Assembly (NCBI GenBank): GCA_021604885.1
Contig: BQJV01000017.1
Coordinates: forward strand, 1 to 17,627
Direction: 5' to 3'
Length of the DNA: 17,627 bases
Origin: Acidimicrobiales bacterium
GTDB taxonomy: Bacteria; Actinomycetota; Acidimicrobiia; Acidimicrobiales; Aldehydirespiratoraceae
Translations under genes and position numbers: made by a program
Shown here: piece by piece, positions 1 to 6,894 of the stretch
Layout of the letters: the number at the start of each line of letters is the position of its first letter
How positions within the stretch are numbered: the first letter of the stretch is position 1
Notes under the pieces: model-generated
Database searches by the model: none
What the model was told of the DNA's origin: nothing
What the model saw: only the letters and a program-made list of their open reading frames with translations

Positions 1-666
1 GCCCGCGAAGCGCTCCGCGAACTCGGAGGTCCACGGCACCTCGACGCCACAGTTCGCCGCCTCCAGGGGCACGACGTCCACACCGCGCCGCTCGAACTCG
101 TCGACCCAGCCACCATCGGACCCCACTCGCGGCCGGCTCGCCCCGCCCAGCGCGATCACGACCGCGTCCGCAGCAACCTCGACCGTGGAACCGTCGGCTT
201 GACCGAACCGGGCGGATGTCGGTATGGGAGTGCCGTCGTCGTCATCGACCCAACCCGACCATCGGTGGTCTCCTCGAATCTCCACGCCCAGATCAGCGAG
301 TTTCCTCAGCCACGCTCGCAGAAGCGGCGCAGCCCGGAACGACTCGGGGAACACCCGGCCGCTCGAGCCGACGAAGGTCGGTTCGCCGAGCCCGGCGCAC
401 CAGGCGCGCACGTCGTCAGGAGTGAATCGGCGGATGATCGGCTCGAGCCGGTCCCTGCGGGGACCGAATCGGTCGACGAGCGCATCGAGCGGCTCGCTGT
501 GGGTGATGTTCAGACCACCCCGTCCGGCGAGGAGGAACTTCCGACCGACGGAACGCTTGTGGTCAAAGACCGTCACGCCGAGACCCGCCTCGGCGAGTAC
601 CTCAGCGGCGATCAGCCCCGCCGGACCGCCCCCGACTACGACGGCGCTATATCGAGGCTCGGTCAT
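1..666 (-). CDS. NAD(P)/FAD-dependent flavoprotein, TIGR03862/BaiN-like family (partial, C-terminus beyond left edge)
   Basis: The frame is open from an ATG at 666 to the window edge, giving 222 N-terminal residues. Residues 9-17 (VVVGGGPAG) are a Rossmann dinucleotide-binding motif. Residues 41-58 (GRKFLLAGRGGLNITHSE) and a later GSSGRVFPESFRA segment are typical of the HI0933/TIGR03862 flavoproteins, which bind FAD and are mostly of unknown substrate. About half of the usual ~400 residues is present. The ATG overlaps the TGA of the upstream HxlR gene by four bases (ATGA), so translation is probably coupled and the two genes form one operon. A redox role is inferred from the fold; the substrate cannot be read from sequence. 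Confidence 0.85.
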   Translation of the reverse strand, partial: MTEPRYSAVVVGGGPAGLIAAEVLAEAGLGVTVFDHKRSVGRKFLLAGRGGLNITHSEPLDALVDRFGPRRDRLEPIIRRFTPDDVRAWCAGLGEPTFVGSSGRVFPESFRAAPLLRAWLRKLADLGVEIRGDHRWSGWVDDDDGTPIPTSARFGQADGSTVEVAADAVVIALGGASRPRVGSDGGWVDEFERRGVDVVPLEAANCGVEVPWTSEFAERFAG

Positions 667-1010
667 GGTCGCGTCGGCTTGCCTCGGGCCCATCGCTCGG
701 CCCACTCGTCAAGGGGAGCAAGGGCTGCGCCGAGCCCCTCGCCCACGACTGTCAGGGCATAGTCGCCACGGTCGTCCTTTTCGATGAGTCCCGCTTCGGC
801 GAGTTCTCGCAGCCGGTCGTAGAGGACGCTCGACGACATCTCGTCGCATCGTTCCTTCAACGCTCGTGCGCCCAGCGGGCCCGAGCGCAGCTCCCACAGA
901 ACACGCAGCGCCCACCGTCTGCCGAGCAGGTCCATGGCCGCCATGACCGGCCGGCCGGAGGATGAACCGCGGACCGGCTCGCCCGGCATCGGCACTCGAC
1001 TCTCCCCCAT
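663..1010 (-). CDS. HxlR-family winged-helix transcriptional regulator
   Basis: This 115-residue protein has the compact HxlR layout. MDLLGRRWALRVLWELRSGP forms the first helices, a recognition-helix region follows (MSSSVLYDRLRELAEAGLI), and then a wing and a C-terminal dimerisation helix (LDEWAERW). The family forms DNA-binding dimers that often sense electrophiles or quinones through an N-terminal cysteine. That cysteine is absent here; the only Cys is in ERCDEM. The ATG at 1010 was chosen because GGAAGG (1024..1019) lies 8 bases upstream; longer readings would run through the palindromic operator region. The gene is translationally coupled to the flavoprotein and divergent from the AhpD-like gene. 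The twin palindromes upstream suggest that it represses itself and its divergent neighbour (inference). Confidence 0.88.
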   Translation of the reverse strand: MGESRVPMPGEPVRGSSSGRPVMAAMDLLGRRWALRVLWELRSGPLGARALKERCDEMSSSVLYDRLRELAEAGLIEKDDRGDYALTVVGEGLGAALAPLDEWAERWARGKPTRP

Positions 1011-1024
1011 CGCAACTGCCTTCC

Positions 1025-1041
1025 GTTTTGATATCCGAAAC
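1025..1041. promoter_or_regulatory. Operator-like palindrome 1 (proposed HxlR site)
   Basis: GTTTTGATATCCGAAAC is an inverted repeat of GTTTyG and CGAAAC around five bases, with one mismatched pair. It overlaps a -10-like TACGTT on the minus strand (1044..1039) that would serve the HxlR gene. The same pattern recurs 34 bp away. Binding by the adjacent HxlR protein is inferred from position. Confidence 0.6.
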
Positions 1042-1058
1042 GTAGGGTACGAATCGAC

Positions 1059-1075
1059 GTTTCGAATAGCGAAAC
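1059..1075. promoter_or_regulatory. Operator-like palindrome 2 (proposed HxlR site)
   Basis: GTTTCGAATAGCGAAAC is a perfect six-base inverted repeat (GTTTCG/CGAAAC) around AATAG. It matches palindrome 1 in arms and spacing. It lies just downstream of a plus-strand -10-like TAGGGT (1043-1048), where a bound dimer could block transcription of the AhpD-like gene. The two sites are 34 bp apart centre to centre, about three helical turns. Confidence 0.6.
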
Positions 1076-1098
1076 CTAGCCCATTGGAGACTTCGCAC

Positions 1099-1662
1099 AT
1101 GACAACCCCACGCATCGCCCCCCTCGTTCCGCCCTACACCACCGACGTCGGTGCACAACTCGAGCAGATGATGCCGCCCGGCGTGCCGCCCATCGCCCTG
1201 TTCCGCACGTTCGCCCACAACCTGCCGATGGCGCGGGCGATGGGCGGTTGGGGCAGCTACGAGCTGTCCAAGGACCTGTCGCTCACGATGCGCCAGCGGG
1301 AACTCGTGATCGACCGCGTCACCGCTCGGTGCGGCTGCGAGTACGAGTGGGGCGTCCACGTCGCCTTCTTCGCGGACCGTGTCGGTCTCACACCGGCGCA
1401 ACTGCGGTCGATCACCCACGGTTCGCCCGACGACTCGTGCTGGGAGCCTGACGAGGCGGTTCTCATCCGCGCCGCCGACGAGCTCCACGACGGCGCGTGC
1501 GTCACCGACGCCACCTGGGCGGACCTGTCGGACACGCTCGCCGTCGAACAGGTCCTCGACCTCCTCCTCCTGGCCGGCTGGTATCACGCCATCAGCTTCG
1601 CCGCGAACGGAGCACGGGTCCCGCTCGAGGACGGCGCGCCCCGGTTCGACGACCATCGATGA
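1099..1662 (+). CDS. Carboxymuconolactone decarboxylase (AhpD-like) family protein
   Basis: This 187-residue all-helical protein carries the family core around residues 65-88: RQRELVIDRVTARCGCEYEW followed by GVH. C78, C80, E83 and H87 are the candidate active-site residues. AhpD-type proteins use a CxxC plus His for peroxidase or disulfide-reductase activity. Here the cysteines are spaced C-x-C, so peroxidase chemistry is uncertain, and many relatives are simply annotated as CMD proteins. GGAG at 1086 lies about 10 bases before the ATG at 1099, which excludes the longer reading that would start inside the HxlR gene. It is divergent from the HxlR/flavoprotein pair, with two palindromic sites in the shared promoter, so it is a likely target of that regulator. 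Confidence 0.82.
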   Translation: MTTPRIAPLVPPYTTDVGAQLEQMMPPGVPPIALFRTFAHNLPMARAMGGWGSYELSKDLSLTMRQRELVIDRVTARCGCEYEWGVHVAFFADRVGLTPAQLRSITHGSPDDSCWEPDEAVLIRAADELHDGACVTDATWADLSDTLAVEQVLDLLLLAGWYHAISFAANGARVPLEDGAPRFDDHR

Positions 1663-1702
1663 GCCCCCCATCGCGTCGACGACCGGCATCGGCCGATCGA
1701 GC

Positions 1703-2476
1703 TCAGATCGGGAACCGGTGGAATCCGCCTTCGCAGTCGAGGACCTGTCCTCGGATCCATGCGCCCTCGTCGGAGACCAGGAAGTGCACGACATCGGCGA
1801 TGTCGGTGGGCGTCCCCCACCGCCCGTCGGGGAACATCCCGGCGACGCGTGCGTGGACATCAGGGTCTGCCCATCCGGTGTCGACCGGTCCGGGGTTGAT
1901 GCAGTTGCCGATGATCCTGGTCGACCCGAGTGCGCGGTCGAGCGAGGTGGTCATGCCGTGCAGGGCAGCCTTCGTGACGGCGTAGGCGAGCTCATCGGGC
2001 ATCGGGCCGAGGTGTTGTCCGCTGGTGAACCAGATCATTCGCCCGGTCGGGGTCTCGGGGGCCGCCACCGGCTCGTGTCTCCGCGCGAATTGCTGCGCGA
2101 GCAGCAGCACACTGGCGACATTGGCCGCCCAGCTTCGCCCGAGTTCGTCGATGGTGAGCTCGTCCAGCGTCTGGCTGGACGATCGAGCATGCGTGGCGAT
2201 GACGATGTCGATCCGGCCGTGGTCGTCGACGACCTCGTCGACGATCTTCGCCGGCGCCGTCGGGTCCTCGAGGTCGCGATGGCGCAGCTCGAAGTCGGGG
2301 TCGAAATCGTCGGAGCCCCATGGCATTTCGTCGTCGTGAGCCGGCCAGCCCGTGGCGACGACGGTGGCACCGGATCGGTGGAGTCGCTCAGCGATGCCTG
2401 CACCGATGCTCGACGGTCGGGAGACGCCGGTGACCAGCGCAACCCGATCGGACAGTCGCGGGTGTTCGGTGGGCAT
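1703..2476 (-). CDS. SDR-family NAD(P)-dependent oxidoreductase
   Basis: At 257 residues it has classical short-chain dehydrogenase length. The cofactor loop TGVSRPSSIGAGIA (16-29) is a longer variant of TGxxxGxG. The catalytic tetrad is visible as N119, S152 (FTSGQH), Y165 and K169 (AYAVTK). NPGPVDTGW follows at the usual place. The normal NNAG motif is replaced by ATHA near 94-97. The family reduces or oxidises carbonyl/alcohol groups; FabG-like relatives are frequent but the substrate here is unknown. The ATG at 2476 has no clear Shine-Dalgarno. A -10-like TACTGT (2491..2486) ends 9 bases before it, so the transcript may be nearly leaderless. Its 3' end converges on the AhpD-like gene 40 bases away. 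Confidence 0.9.
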   Translation of the reverse strand: MPTEHPRLSDRVALVTGVSRPSSIGAGIAERLHRSGATVVATGWPAHDDEMPWGSDDFDPDFELRHRDLEDPTAPAKIVDEVVDDHGRIDIVIATHARSSSQTLDELTIDELGRSWAANVASVLLLAQQFARRHEPVAAPETPTGRMIWFTSGQHLGPMPDELAYAVTKAALHGMTTSLDRALGSTRIIGNCINPGPVDTGWADPDVHARVAGMFPDGRWGTPTDIADVVHFLVSDEGAWIRGQVLDCEGGFHRFPI

Positions 2477-2530
2477 GACGTGACCACAGTAGCTGTCGAG
2501 CCTCAGCGACCACCGGCCACCGATACGAGG

Positions 2531-3109
2531 TCAGGAGCCCTCGGTTGGTTCTCCAGCGTCAGAGGCGCGAGCCGTCGGGCCGTCGGAATCGCCGAGGGCT
2601 TCGGCCAGACGATCGACCGTGCCGTCGTCGAGATTGGCGTAGACGAGATCCGACCCGGTGAAGCGCTTCGCCTCACCGACGAGCGCCTCCTCGTCGAGGT
2701 CGGTCGCGAGGAGCGCGACGATGGCCGAGCCGGGGTGCACGGTCTCCTTGAACCAGGCCACCCACTCGTCGGAGATGCCGAGATCGACGACCTTCGCGAC
2801 GAGGGCTCCGGCGCCGGCGCCGGCCGCGATGCCGGTCACCCAGCCGATCGGGCCGCCGACGAGCAGGCCGATCAGGCCTGCCCACACTGCCCCGGACAGC
2901 GCAGTGCGCCCACCCTGGGGGTCGGTGGTCTCGACGACGCGCGTGGTTCCGTCGTCGTTCTTGGTGATGAGCACCCGGTCCACCAACACGAGGTCACCGC
3001 GAGCGGCGAGGCCGAGCGCCGCAGTCATGAACTCCTGCGCTCGATAGATGTCGGGGAACGCGATGCCGACCAGGGTCTGCGGGGTCGCGTCAACGTCGTC
3101 GTCGGCCAT
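2531..3109 (-). CDS. DUF1269 family membrane-associated protein
   Basis: The 192-residue protein opens with LVGIAFPDIYRAQEF and has the DUF1269 pattern: an N-terminal alpha/beta part, then a Gly/Ala-rich hydrophobic hairpin (about residues 73-107, containing GLIGLLVGGPIGWVTGIAAG), then a second alpha/beta part (IVALLATDLDEEALV). The glycine-zipper segment suggests membrane insertion or oligomerisation. The function of the family is not established. The ATG at 3109 is used; an in-frame GTG at 3118 is an alternative, and neither has a good Shine-Dalgarno. The C-terminal tail is acidic and low-complexity. It lies between the SDR gene and the helicase on the same strand, with gaps of about 54 and 106 bases, so it is probably transcribed separately. 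Confidence 0.8.
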   Translation of the reverse strand: MADDDVDATPQTLVGIAFPDIYRAQEFMTAALGLAARGDLVLVDRVLITKNDDGTTRVVETTDPQGGRTALSGAVWAGLIGLLVGGPIGWVTGIAAGAGAGALVAKVVDLGISDEWVAWFKETVHPGSAIVALLATDLDEEALVGEAKRFTGSDLVYANLDDGTVDRLAEALGDSDGPTARASDAGEPTEGS

Positions 3110-3215
3110 CGCTTGCACGATAGGCGACAGACGTCCGGTTTCGGCCGAGGTGGGTGGGTCATCCGCATCGGGCGCATCGAAACACGCCCGACTGCGGATC
3201 GACCCCGCCCTCGCT

Positions 3216-3413
3216 TCAGATGGCGCGGACGTTCAGGGCTTCGTCACCCTTGCGGCCGGGTCCGACCTCGAACTCGACCTTCTGGCCTTCTTCGAGGGAC
3301 TTGAAGCCGTCGCCGGCGATGTTGGAGAAGTGGACGAAGACGTCGGAGTCTCCCTCGCGTTCGATGAAGCCGAAGCCCTTGTCGTTGTTGAAGAACTTCA
3401 CGGTGCCTTGCAT
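3216..3413 (-). CDS. Internal, in-frame CspA-type cold-shock protein start (65 aa) within the helicase frame
   Basis: From the ATG at 3413 the frame encodes MQGTVKFFNNDKGFGFI and onward, 65 residues ending in LNVRAI. That is the full length and both ends of a free CspA/CspB protein. AAGGAAG (3424..3418) sits just upstream at Shine-Dalgarno distance, in a short A-rich patch that stands out from the GC-rich coding around it. Free Csps are RNA chaperones that melt mRNA secondary structure. The usual aromatic at residue 8 is Phe where many actinobacterial Csps have Trp. This is either an independently initiated cspA that lost the separating stop codon or a dual product. Which form dominates cannot be decided from sequence. 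Confidence 0.7.
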   Translation of the reverse strand: MQGTVKFFNNDKGFGFIEREGDSDVFVHFSNIAGDGFKSLEEGQKVEFEVGPGRKGDEALNVRAI

Positions 3414-4601
3414 ATTTCTTCCTTTGTTCGCGGAACCGACATCGTGTCGAGTCCGTGTGGAGCTGTTTCCCCGCTCCGGTGCGGCGCTGAGCCGATCGGT
3501 GTCGGGTTCGATGATCTGATGGTCGAGGCCGACGTCGCGCTGCATGCGACGCACGTCCTTGGCCTGGTCCGGCTGGACCAATGACACGACCACTCCGCCA
3601 CGCCCGCCGCGGGCGGTGCGGCCTGAGCGGTGGATGTAGGCCTTGTGGTCGCCAGGAGGATCGTAGTGGATGACGGAAGCGACCTCGTCGATGTGGATGC
3701 CACGCGCGGCGACGTCAGTGGCGACGAGTGCCTGCGTCCGGCCGTCACCGAACTCGGCGAGGGCCCGGTTGCGCTGGCTCTGGTTCCGCCCGCCGTGAAT
3801 GGCGGCGGCGCCCACGCCGGCCCGGGCGAGCTGCTTCTTCAACCGGTCGGCGCCGTGACGGGTGCGACAGAACACGATCGCCGGCGAGACCGCATTGATC
3901 GCGTCCGCCGTGATCCGGGAACGGTCGCTCTGCTCGACCTTCCAGAAGTGATGCTCCGCGGCCGTGATGTCGGGGGTCTCCTCGCCGACCTCGTGGCGGA
4001 TCGGGTCGTTCTGGTAGCGACGAGTGAGCTCGGCGACATCGCCGTCGAGCGTCGCCGAGAACAAGAGGGTCTGGCGGTCCGACGCCGTCTGGTCGAGGAT
4101 CCGCCGCACCGCCGGCATGAATCCCATGTCGGCCATCCGGTCGGCCTCGTCGAGCACGATTCGCTCGACCGCGCCCAGACTCACGTCACCCTGCTGGATG
4201 AGGTCTTCGAGCCGGCCGGGGCAGGCGACGAGGATGTCGACACCCGAGCGCAGCGCACTGCGTTGCTTACCGTAGCCGACGCCGCCGTAGACGACCGCGA
4301 CGCGGGTTCGGCCGGCGAACACCTGCAGTTCGGAGGCGATCTGATCGGCGAGTTCGCGGGTGGGGGCGAGCACAAGACTCCGCGGGCGGCGAGGCTCGGC
4401 CCGTTCGGCGAGGGCGACGAGGGGCACGCCGAAGGCCAGGGTCTTGCCCGAGCCTGTCGGGGCGCGACCGCACACGTCGCGTCCGGCGAGTGTGTCCTCG
4501 ATCGTCGCCGCCTGGATCTCGAAGGGCTCGGTGATGCCGTTGCGCGCGAGGGCGCTGCAGATCGGCTCGGGTACGCCCAGTCGGGCGAACGTCTTGGTCA
4601 T
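3216..4601 (-). CDS. DEAD-box RNA helicase fused in frame to a C-terminal cold-shock domain
   Basis: The 461-residue frame holds a full RhlE/DeaD-like helicase core. It has a Q motif (FEIQ), motif I APTGSGKT (47-54), PTRELA, CPGRL, motif II DEAD (151-154), SAT (182-184), IVFCRT, motif V ATDVAARGI and motif VI HRSGRTARGG. A polar linker of about 40 residues leads into a complete cold-shock domain (397-461) with RNP1 KGFGFI and RNP2 VFVHF. Helicases of this type unwind structured RNA, and the CSD binds single-stranded nucleic acid, which suits RNA remodelling in the cold. The ATG at 4601 follows AGGAG by 5 bases; an upstream in-frame TTG is less likely. The domain junction contains its own ribosome binding site and start, so the CSD may also be made alone (see 3216-3413). 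Confidence 0.85.
   Translation of the reverse strand: MTKTFARLGVPEPICSALARNGITEPFEIQAATIEDTLAGRDVCGRAPTGSGKTLAFGVPLVALAERAEPRRPRSLVLAPTRELADQIASELQVFAGRTRVAVVYGGVGYGKQRSALRSGVDILVACPGRLEDLIQQGDVSLGAVERIVLDEADRMADMGFMPAVRRILDQTASDRQTLLFSATLDGDVAELTRRYQNDPIRHEVGEETPDITAAEHHFWKVEQSDRSRITADAINAVSPAIVFCRTRHGADRLKKQLARAGVGAAAIHGGRNQSQRNRALAEFGDGRTQALVATDVAARGIHIDEVASVIHYDPPGDHKAYIHRSGRTARGGRGGVVVSLVQPDQAKDVRRMQRDVGLDHQIIEPDTDRLSAAPERGNSSTRTRHDVGSANKGRNMQGTVKFFNNDKGFGFIEREGDSDVFVHFSNIAGDGFKSLEEGQKVEFEVGPGRKGDEALNVRAI
3418..3424 (-). promoter_or_regulatory. Internal ribosome binding site before the CspA start
   Basis: AAGGAAG on the minus strand lies 4 bases from the ATG at 3413 (6 from the AGGA core). 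It is the only strong Shine-Dalgarno-like site inside the helicase frame near a domain boundary. It implies initiation at the cold-shock domain as well as at 4601. Confidence 0.6.
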
Positions 4602-4649
4602 GGGTCTCCTCGCTCGCAAAGGTCAGCGAGCGGAATCAGGGTTCGGGCG

Positions 4650-4669
4650 CCTCGGCGAATTCGGCGAGG
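4650..4669. repeat. Imperfect 20-bp palindrome upstream of the helicase gene
   Basis: CCTCGGCGAATTCGGCGAGG is self-complementary except for one symmetric pair of mismatches. It lies 49-68 bases upstream of the helicase start, in the divergent 253-base gap. It could be an operator or, in the mRNA, a leader hairpin of the cold-shock gene. Its role is unknown. Confidence 0.4.
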
Positions 4670-4727
4670 TCGGGATCAGTCGGGGTGGCTCACTTGACTG
4701 GAAAACCACACCCGGTCTGCGAACCCA

Positions 4728-4746
4728 CGGGTGGACATCCCACCCG
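4728..4746. repeat. Perfect 7-bp inverted repeat in the divergent promoter region
   Basis: CGGGTGG and CCACCCG are separated by ACATC. The repeat lies between the helicase (minus) and the substrate-binding lipoprotein (plus), about 110 bases before the latter. There is no T-tract, so it is not a convincing terminator; an operator is possible. The rest of the 4602-4854 gap shows only weak promoter-like words (TATCGT at 4761, TAGGTT at 4805). Confidence 0.35.
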
Positions 4747-4854
4747 GGCATCGACGACTCTATCGTGCGCCCGCACGAATGGGACGACGACGACACGCTC
4801 GGAATAGGTTCGCTGATCCGACACCAGGGGCTCAAACGACGAGGAGTACGCCCG

Positions 4855-6210
4855 ATGACGCGACCCATTGCCGCACTAGTCGCACTGGTCCTCCTCGCCG
4901 CGGCCTGCGGCGACGACGGTGCGCCGGGGGCATCGCCCGACGAGCCATCGGTGACCCAGGGCGACGGCGAGCAGCCCGACGCCGAGCCCGACCCCCAACC
5001 AGATGTCGATGGTGAGGACGCAGCCGGGACCGAGGACGAGCCGGCCGATCTCACCGCGACGGACACCGGCGTGACGGAGTCCGCCATCCGGGTGGGTGTC
5101 GTGTTCCCGGACACCTCGGTGATCGGCCGCGACCCGGGAGACCTCGAGGCGAAGTTCCAGGTGATGGTCGACAGCATCAACGATGCCGGTGGCATCCATG
5201 GCCGCGACCTGGAGATGACGTTCCACGGGGCCAACCCGCTCGATCCCCTCTCATTCGACGAGGCATGCGTCGACCTCGTGGACGACGTGCAGGTCTTCGC
5301 CGCAGTCGGGCTCTTCCCGTTGACGACCGCCGATTGCTACGGGGCGCTCAACGACACCATCGTGATCAGTGCGTTCGACATCTCACCCGACCAGATGGCG
5401 AGCTACACCGCGCCGGGCATCACCGTGTTGCCCCACGCCGCGCGTCTCGTCGACGCTCGAGTTGCCGCGCTGGTCGACGGCGGCGTGCTCAGCGAGGGCA
5501 TGAAGATCGCCGTTCACGGCGCCGACCGGGCCGCGGCCGCACACGAGCAGTACCTCACGGCACTCGACGCCGCGGGGATCGACGTCGTGTCCGACACCGT
5601 GGGACTGCAAACCGGCGAAGACCAGCTCGCCCTGGAGGCGGAGCTGCAGACCCTCACCGAGGTCTGGCAATCGAGTGATGCCGAGGCGGTGCTGGCTTCG
5701 ACCCCGTTGAACTCGCAGGCGCTGCTCATCGCCTACAACAACTCCGCCATCGACCTTCCCATCTTGCTCCCCGAAGGGCCCGGCGTGAGCCCGTCGCTCC
5801 TGCAGGACCAATTCGGGCTGGACCTCACGCCGTTCGAGAACGCCACCGCGCTTGTGGAGGGAGTCGATCAGGCGACCAAATACGAGACCGGCCAGGATGG
5901 TGTACGGGAGTGTGTCGACCGCTTCCAGACCGCCACCGGCGAGGACGTCGCCCTCGACGAATCGCGCAACAATCTCGCGCCGACGATCATGGCGTGCCAG
6001 GTGTTCGAGATCTTCGCCCAGATCGCGACCGCCGCCGGCCCCGAGTTGACGACCGAGTCGTTTGCGGAAGCCGCAGAGAGCTTCGGCCCGATCGAGGTGA
6101 CCGACCTGCGCGCGGCAAGCACCGGCCCCGACAAGTTCGACCTGTCGGACACGGCGGGCGTGATCGCGGTCTTCAATCCCGAGACCGTGCAATTCGAGGC
6201 CGTCGAGTAG
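4855..6210 (+). CDS. ABC-type substrate-binding lipoprotein, LivJ-like (Peripla_BP_6)
   Basis: The 451-residue product starts with a lipoprotein signal (hydrophobic residues 5-17, Cys18 in LAAAC), then an acidic Pro/Gly-rich tether to about residue 75. A type-I periplasmic binding fold follows: IRVGVVFPDTSVIGRDPGD, INDAGGIHGRDLEM and the AVGLFPLTTADCYG lobe. Relatives bind branched-chain amino acids or other small organics and deliver them to an ABC permease. GAGGAG (4841-4846) lies 8 bases before the ATG at 4855 and settles the start. No permease or ATPase gene is adjacent on either side, so it is an orphan binding protein or serves a transporter encoded elsewhere. The ligand cannot be predicted. 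Confidence 0.85.
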   Translation: MTRPIAALVALVLLAAACGDDGAPGASPDEPSVTQGDGEQPDAEPDPQPDVDGEDAAGTEDEPADLTATDTGVTESAIRVGVVFPDTSVIGRDPGDLEAKFQVMVDSINDAGGIHGRDLEMTFHGANPLDPLSFDEACVDLVDDVQVFAAVGLFPLTTADCYGALNDTIVISAFDISPDQMASYTAPGITVLPHAARLVDARVAALVDGGVLSEGMKIAVHGADRAAAAHEQYLTALDAAGIDVVSDTVGLQTGEDQLALEAELQTLTEVWQSSDAEAVLASTPLNSQALLIAYNNSAIDLPILLPEGPGVSPSLLQDQFGLDLTPFENATALVEGVDQATKYETGQDGVRECVDRFQTATGEDVALDESRNNLAPTIMACQVFEIFAQIATAAGPELTTESFAEAAESFGPIEVTDLRAASTGPDKFDLSDTAGVIAVFNPETVQFEAVE

Positions 6211-6222
6211 GAGCCTCGGCGT

Positions 6223-6246
6223 CCGGCGACAGAGCTCGGCCGCCGG
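6223..6246. terminator. Possible hairpin between the lipoprotein gene and tRNA-Val
   Basis: CCGGCG (6223-6228) pairs perfectly with CGCCGG (6241-6246) across a 12-base loop, 13 bases after the lipoprotein stop and 10 bases from the tRNA 3' end. The two units converge here, so a bidirectional terminator is plausible. There is no T-run and the stem is short. Confidence 0.3.
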
Positions 6247-6255
6247 TTCGACGAG

Positions 6256-6329
6256 TGGGCGCAGAGGGACTCGAACCCCCGACATCTTCCTTGTAAGGGA
6301 AGCGCTCTAGCCAACTGAGCTATGCGCCC
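6256..6329 (-). tRNA. tRNA-Val (anticodon UAC)
   Basis: The 74-base minus-strand sequence folds as a cloverleaf. The 7-bp acceptor stem is GGGCGCA/TGCGCCC. The D arm contains AGCTCAGTTGGCTAGAGC. The anticodon stem CTTCC/GGAAG holds the loop CTTACAA, giving anticodon TAC. The T arm contains GGTTCGAGTCC. The discriminator base is A. CCA is not encoded. It should read GUA, and by wobble other Val codons. Confidence 0.95.
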
Positions 6330-6357
6330 GCAGATGACGAGCGTACCGGTGACGTCG

Positions 6358-6840
6358 TCAGCGCGGGTCGGGGTTGCGGGGCTCGAGCCAGCGGCTCATT
6401 GCCCGGCGGGCGCGGATGCGGCGACGCTCGGGAGTGAGGGCGACGGGCTCGGTGACCGGCTCGCTCAGCAGAGCCGGTGGATCGTTGCGGGGCGCGGCGG
6501 GTGGGCGGCGACGAGGGGCCTTCTGCTTGAGTTCGCGGACCTGCTCGCGGAGGAACTCGTTCTCCGTCTCGGCCTTGGCGGCGCGCTCGCGGGCGTCGGC
6601 GAGCTGCTGACCGGCGTCGTGGAGGTTGCCGAGCTGGTCGAGGATCCGGGTCCACGTGTCGAGCGGGACGACCATGGTGCCCGCGTCGTCATCCGGGCCC
6701 AGGGTGGGCGCGGCCGGCTCGGGTGTGGGCGCCGGTGTCTCACGGGGCTTGCGTCCGGACGGGTCCACGGCGTCGGCGATCCCCTTCCACACGCCGGACG
6801 ACGTCCGGGCCATGTCGCCTGCCATCTCACGCAATCCCAT
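6358..6840 (-). CDS. Conserved-looking coiled-coil protein of unknown function
   Basis: I do not recognise a named family. The 160-residue product has a short amphipathic N-terminus (MGLREMAGDMARTSSGVWKG), a Pro-rich acidic linker, and a strong coiled coil at about 60-110 (LDTWTRILDQLGNLHDAGQQ, then AKAETENEFLREQVRELKQK). A basic tail rich in Arg/Pro ends in RRRIRARRAMSRWLEPRNPD. No signal peptide or membrane segment is seen. The basic tail could bind nucleic acid or membrane (inference). The ATG at 6840 is preceded by the -10-like TACGTT (6853..6848) with 7 bases between, which implies a leaderless transcript starting at or next to the A of the ATG. It is divergent from the thioesterase gene, 54 bases away. 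Confidence 0.7.
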   Translation of the reverse strand: MGLREMAGDMARTSSGVWKGIADAVDPSGRKPRETPAPTPEPAAPTLGPDDDAGTMVVPLDTWTRILDQLGNLHDAGQQLADARERAAKAETENEFLREQVRELKQKAPRRRPPAAPRNDPPALLSEPVTEPVALTPERRRIRARRAMSRWLEPRNPDPR

Positions 6841-6847
6841 GGCCCGC

Positions 6848-6853
6848 AACGTA
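6848..6853 (-). promoter_or_regulatory. -10 box of a leaderless promoter for the coiled-coil gene
   Basis: TACGTT fits TANNNT and ends 7 bases before the ATG at 6840. No Shine-Dalgarno fits between them, which matches leaderless transcription as common in actinobacteria. Confidence 0.45.
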
Positions 6854-6894
6854 TCCGCTGCGCACCGGTGCCACTCGTGGGCCAGACTTCGCGG

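Noticed and set aside
1330..1341. Selenocysteine in the AhpD-like protein
   Set aside because: The C-G-C motif is encoded by ordinary TGC codons and there is no internal TGA.
1656..1672. CGATG/CATCG hairpin as a terminator between the AhpD-like and SDR genes
   Set aside because: Only five base pairs, overlapping the stop codon and without a T-tract.
1379..3304. A 641-codon open frame on the plus strand
   Set aside because: It crosses the AhpD-like, SDR and DUF1269 genes, all of which have family motifs in their own frames. The composition is low-complexity and there is no domain.
4694..4699. TTGACT as the -35 of a promoter for the binding-protein gene
   Set aside because: No -10-like hexamer lies 16-19 bases downstream (CTGCGA at 17); it is probably chance.
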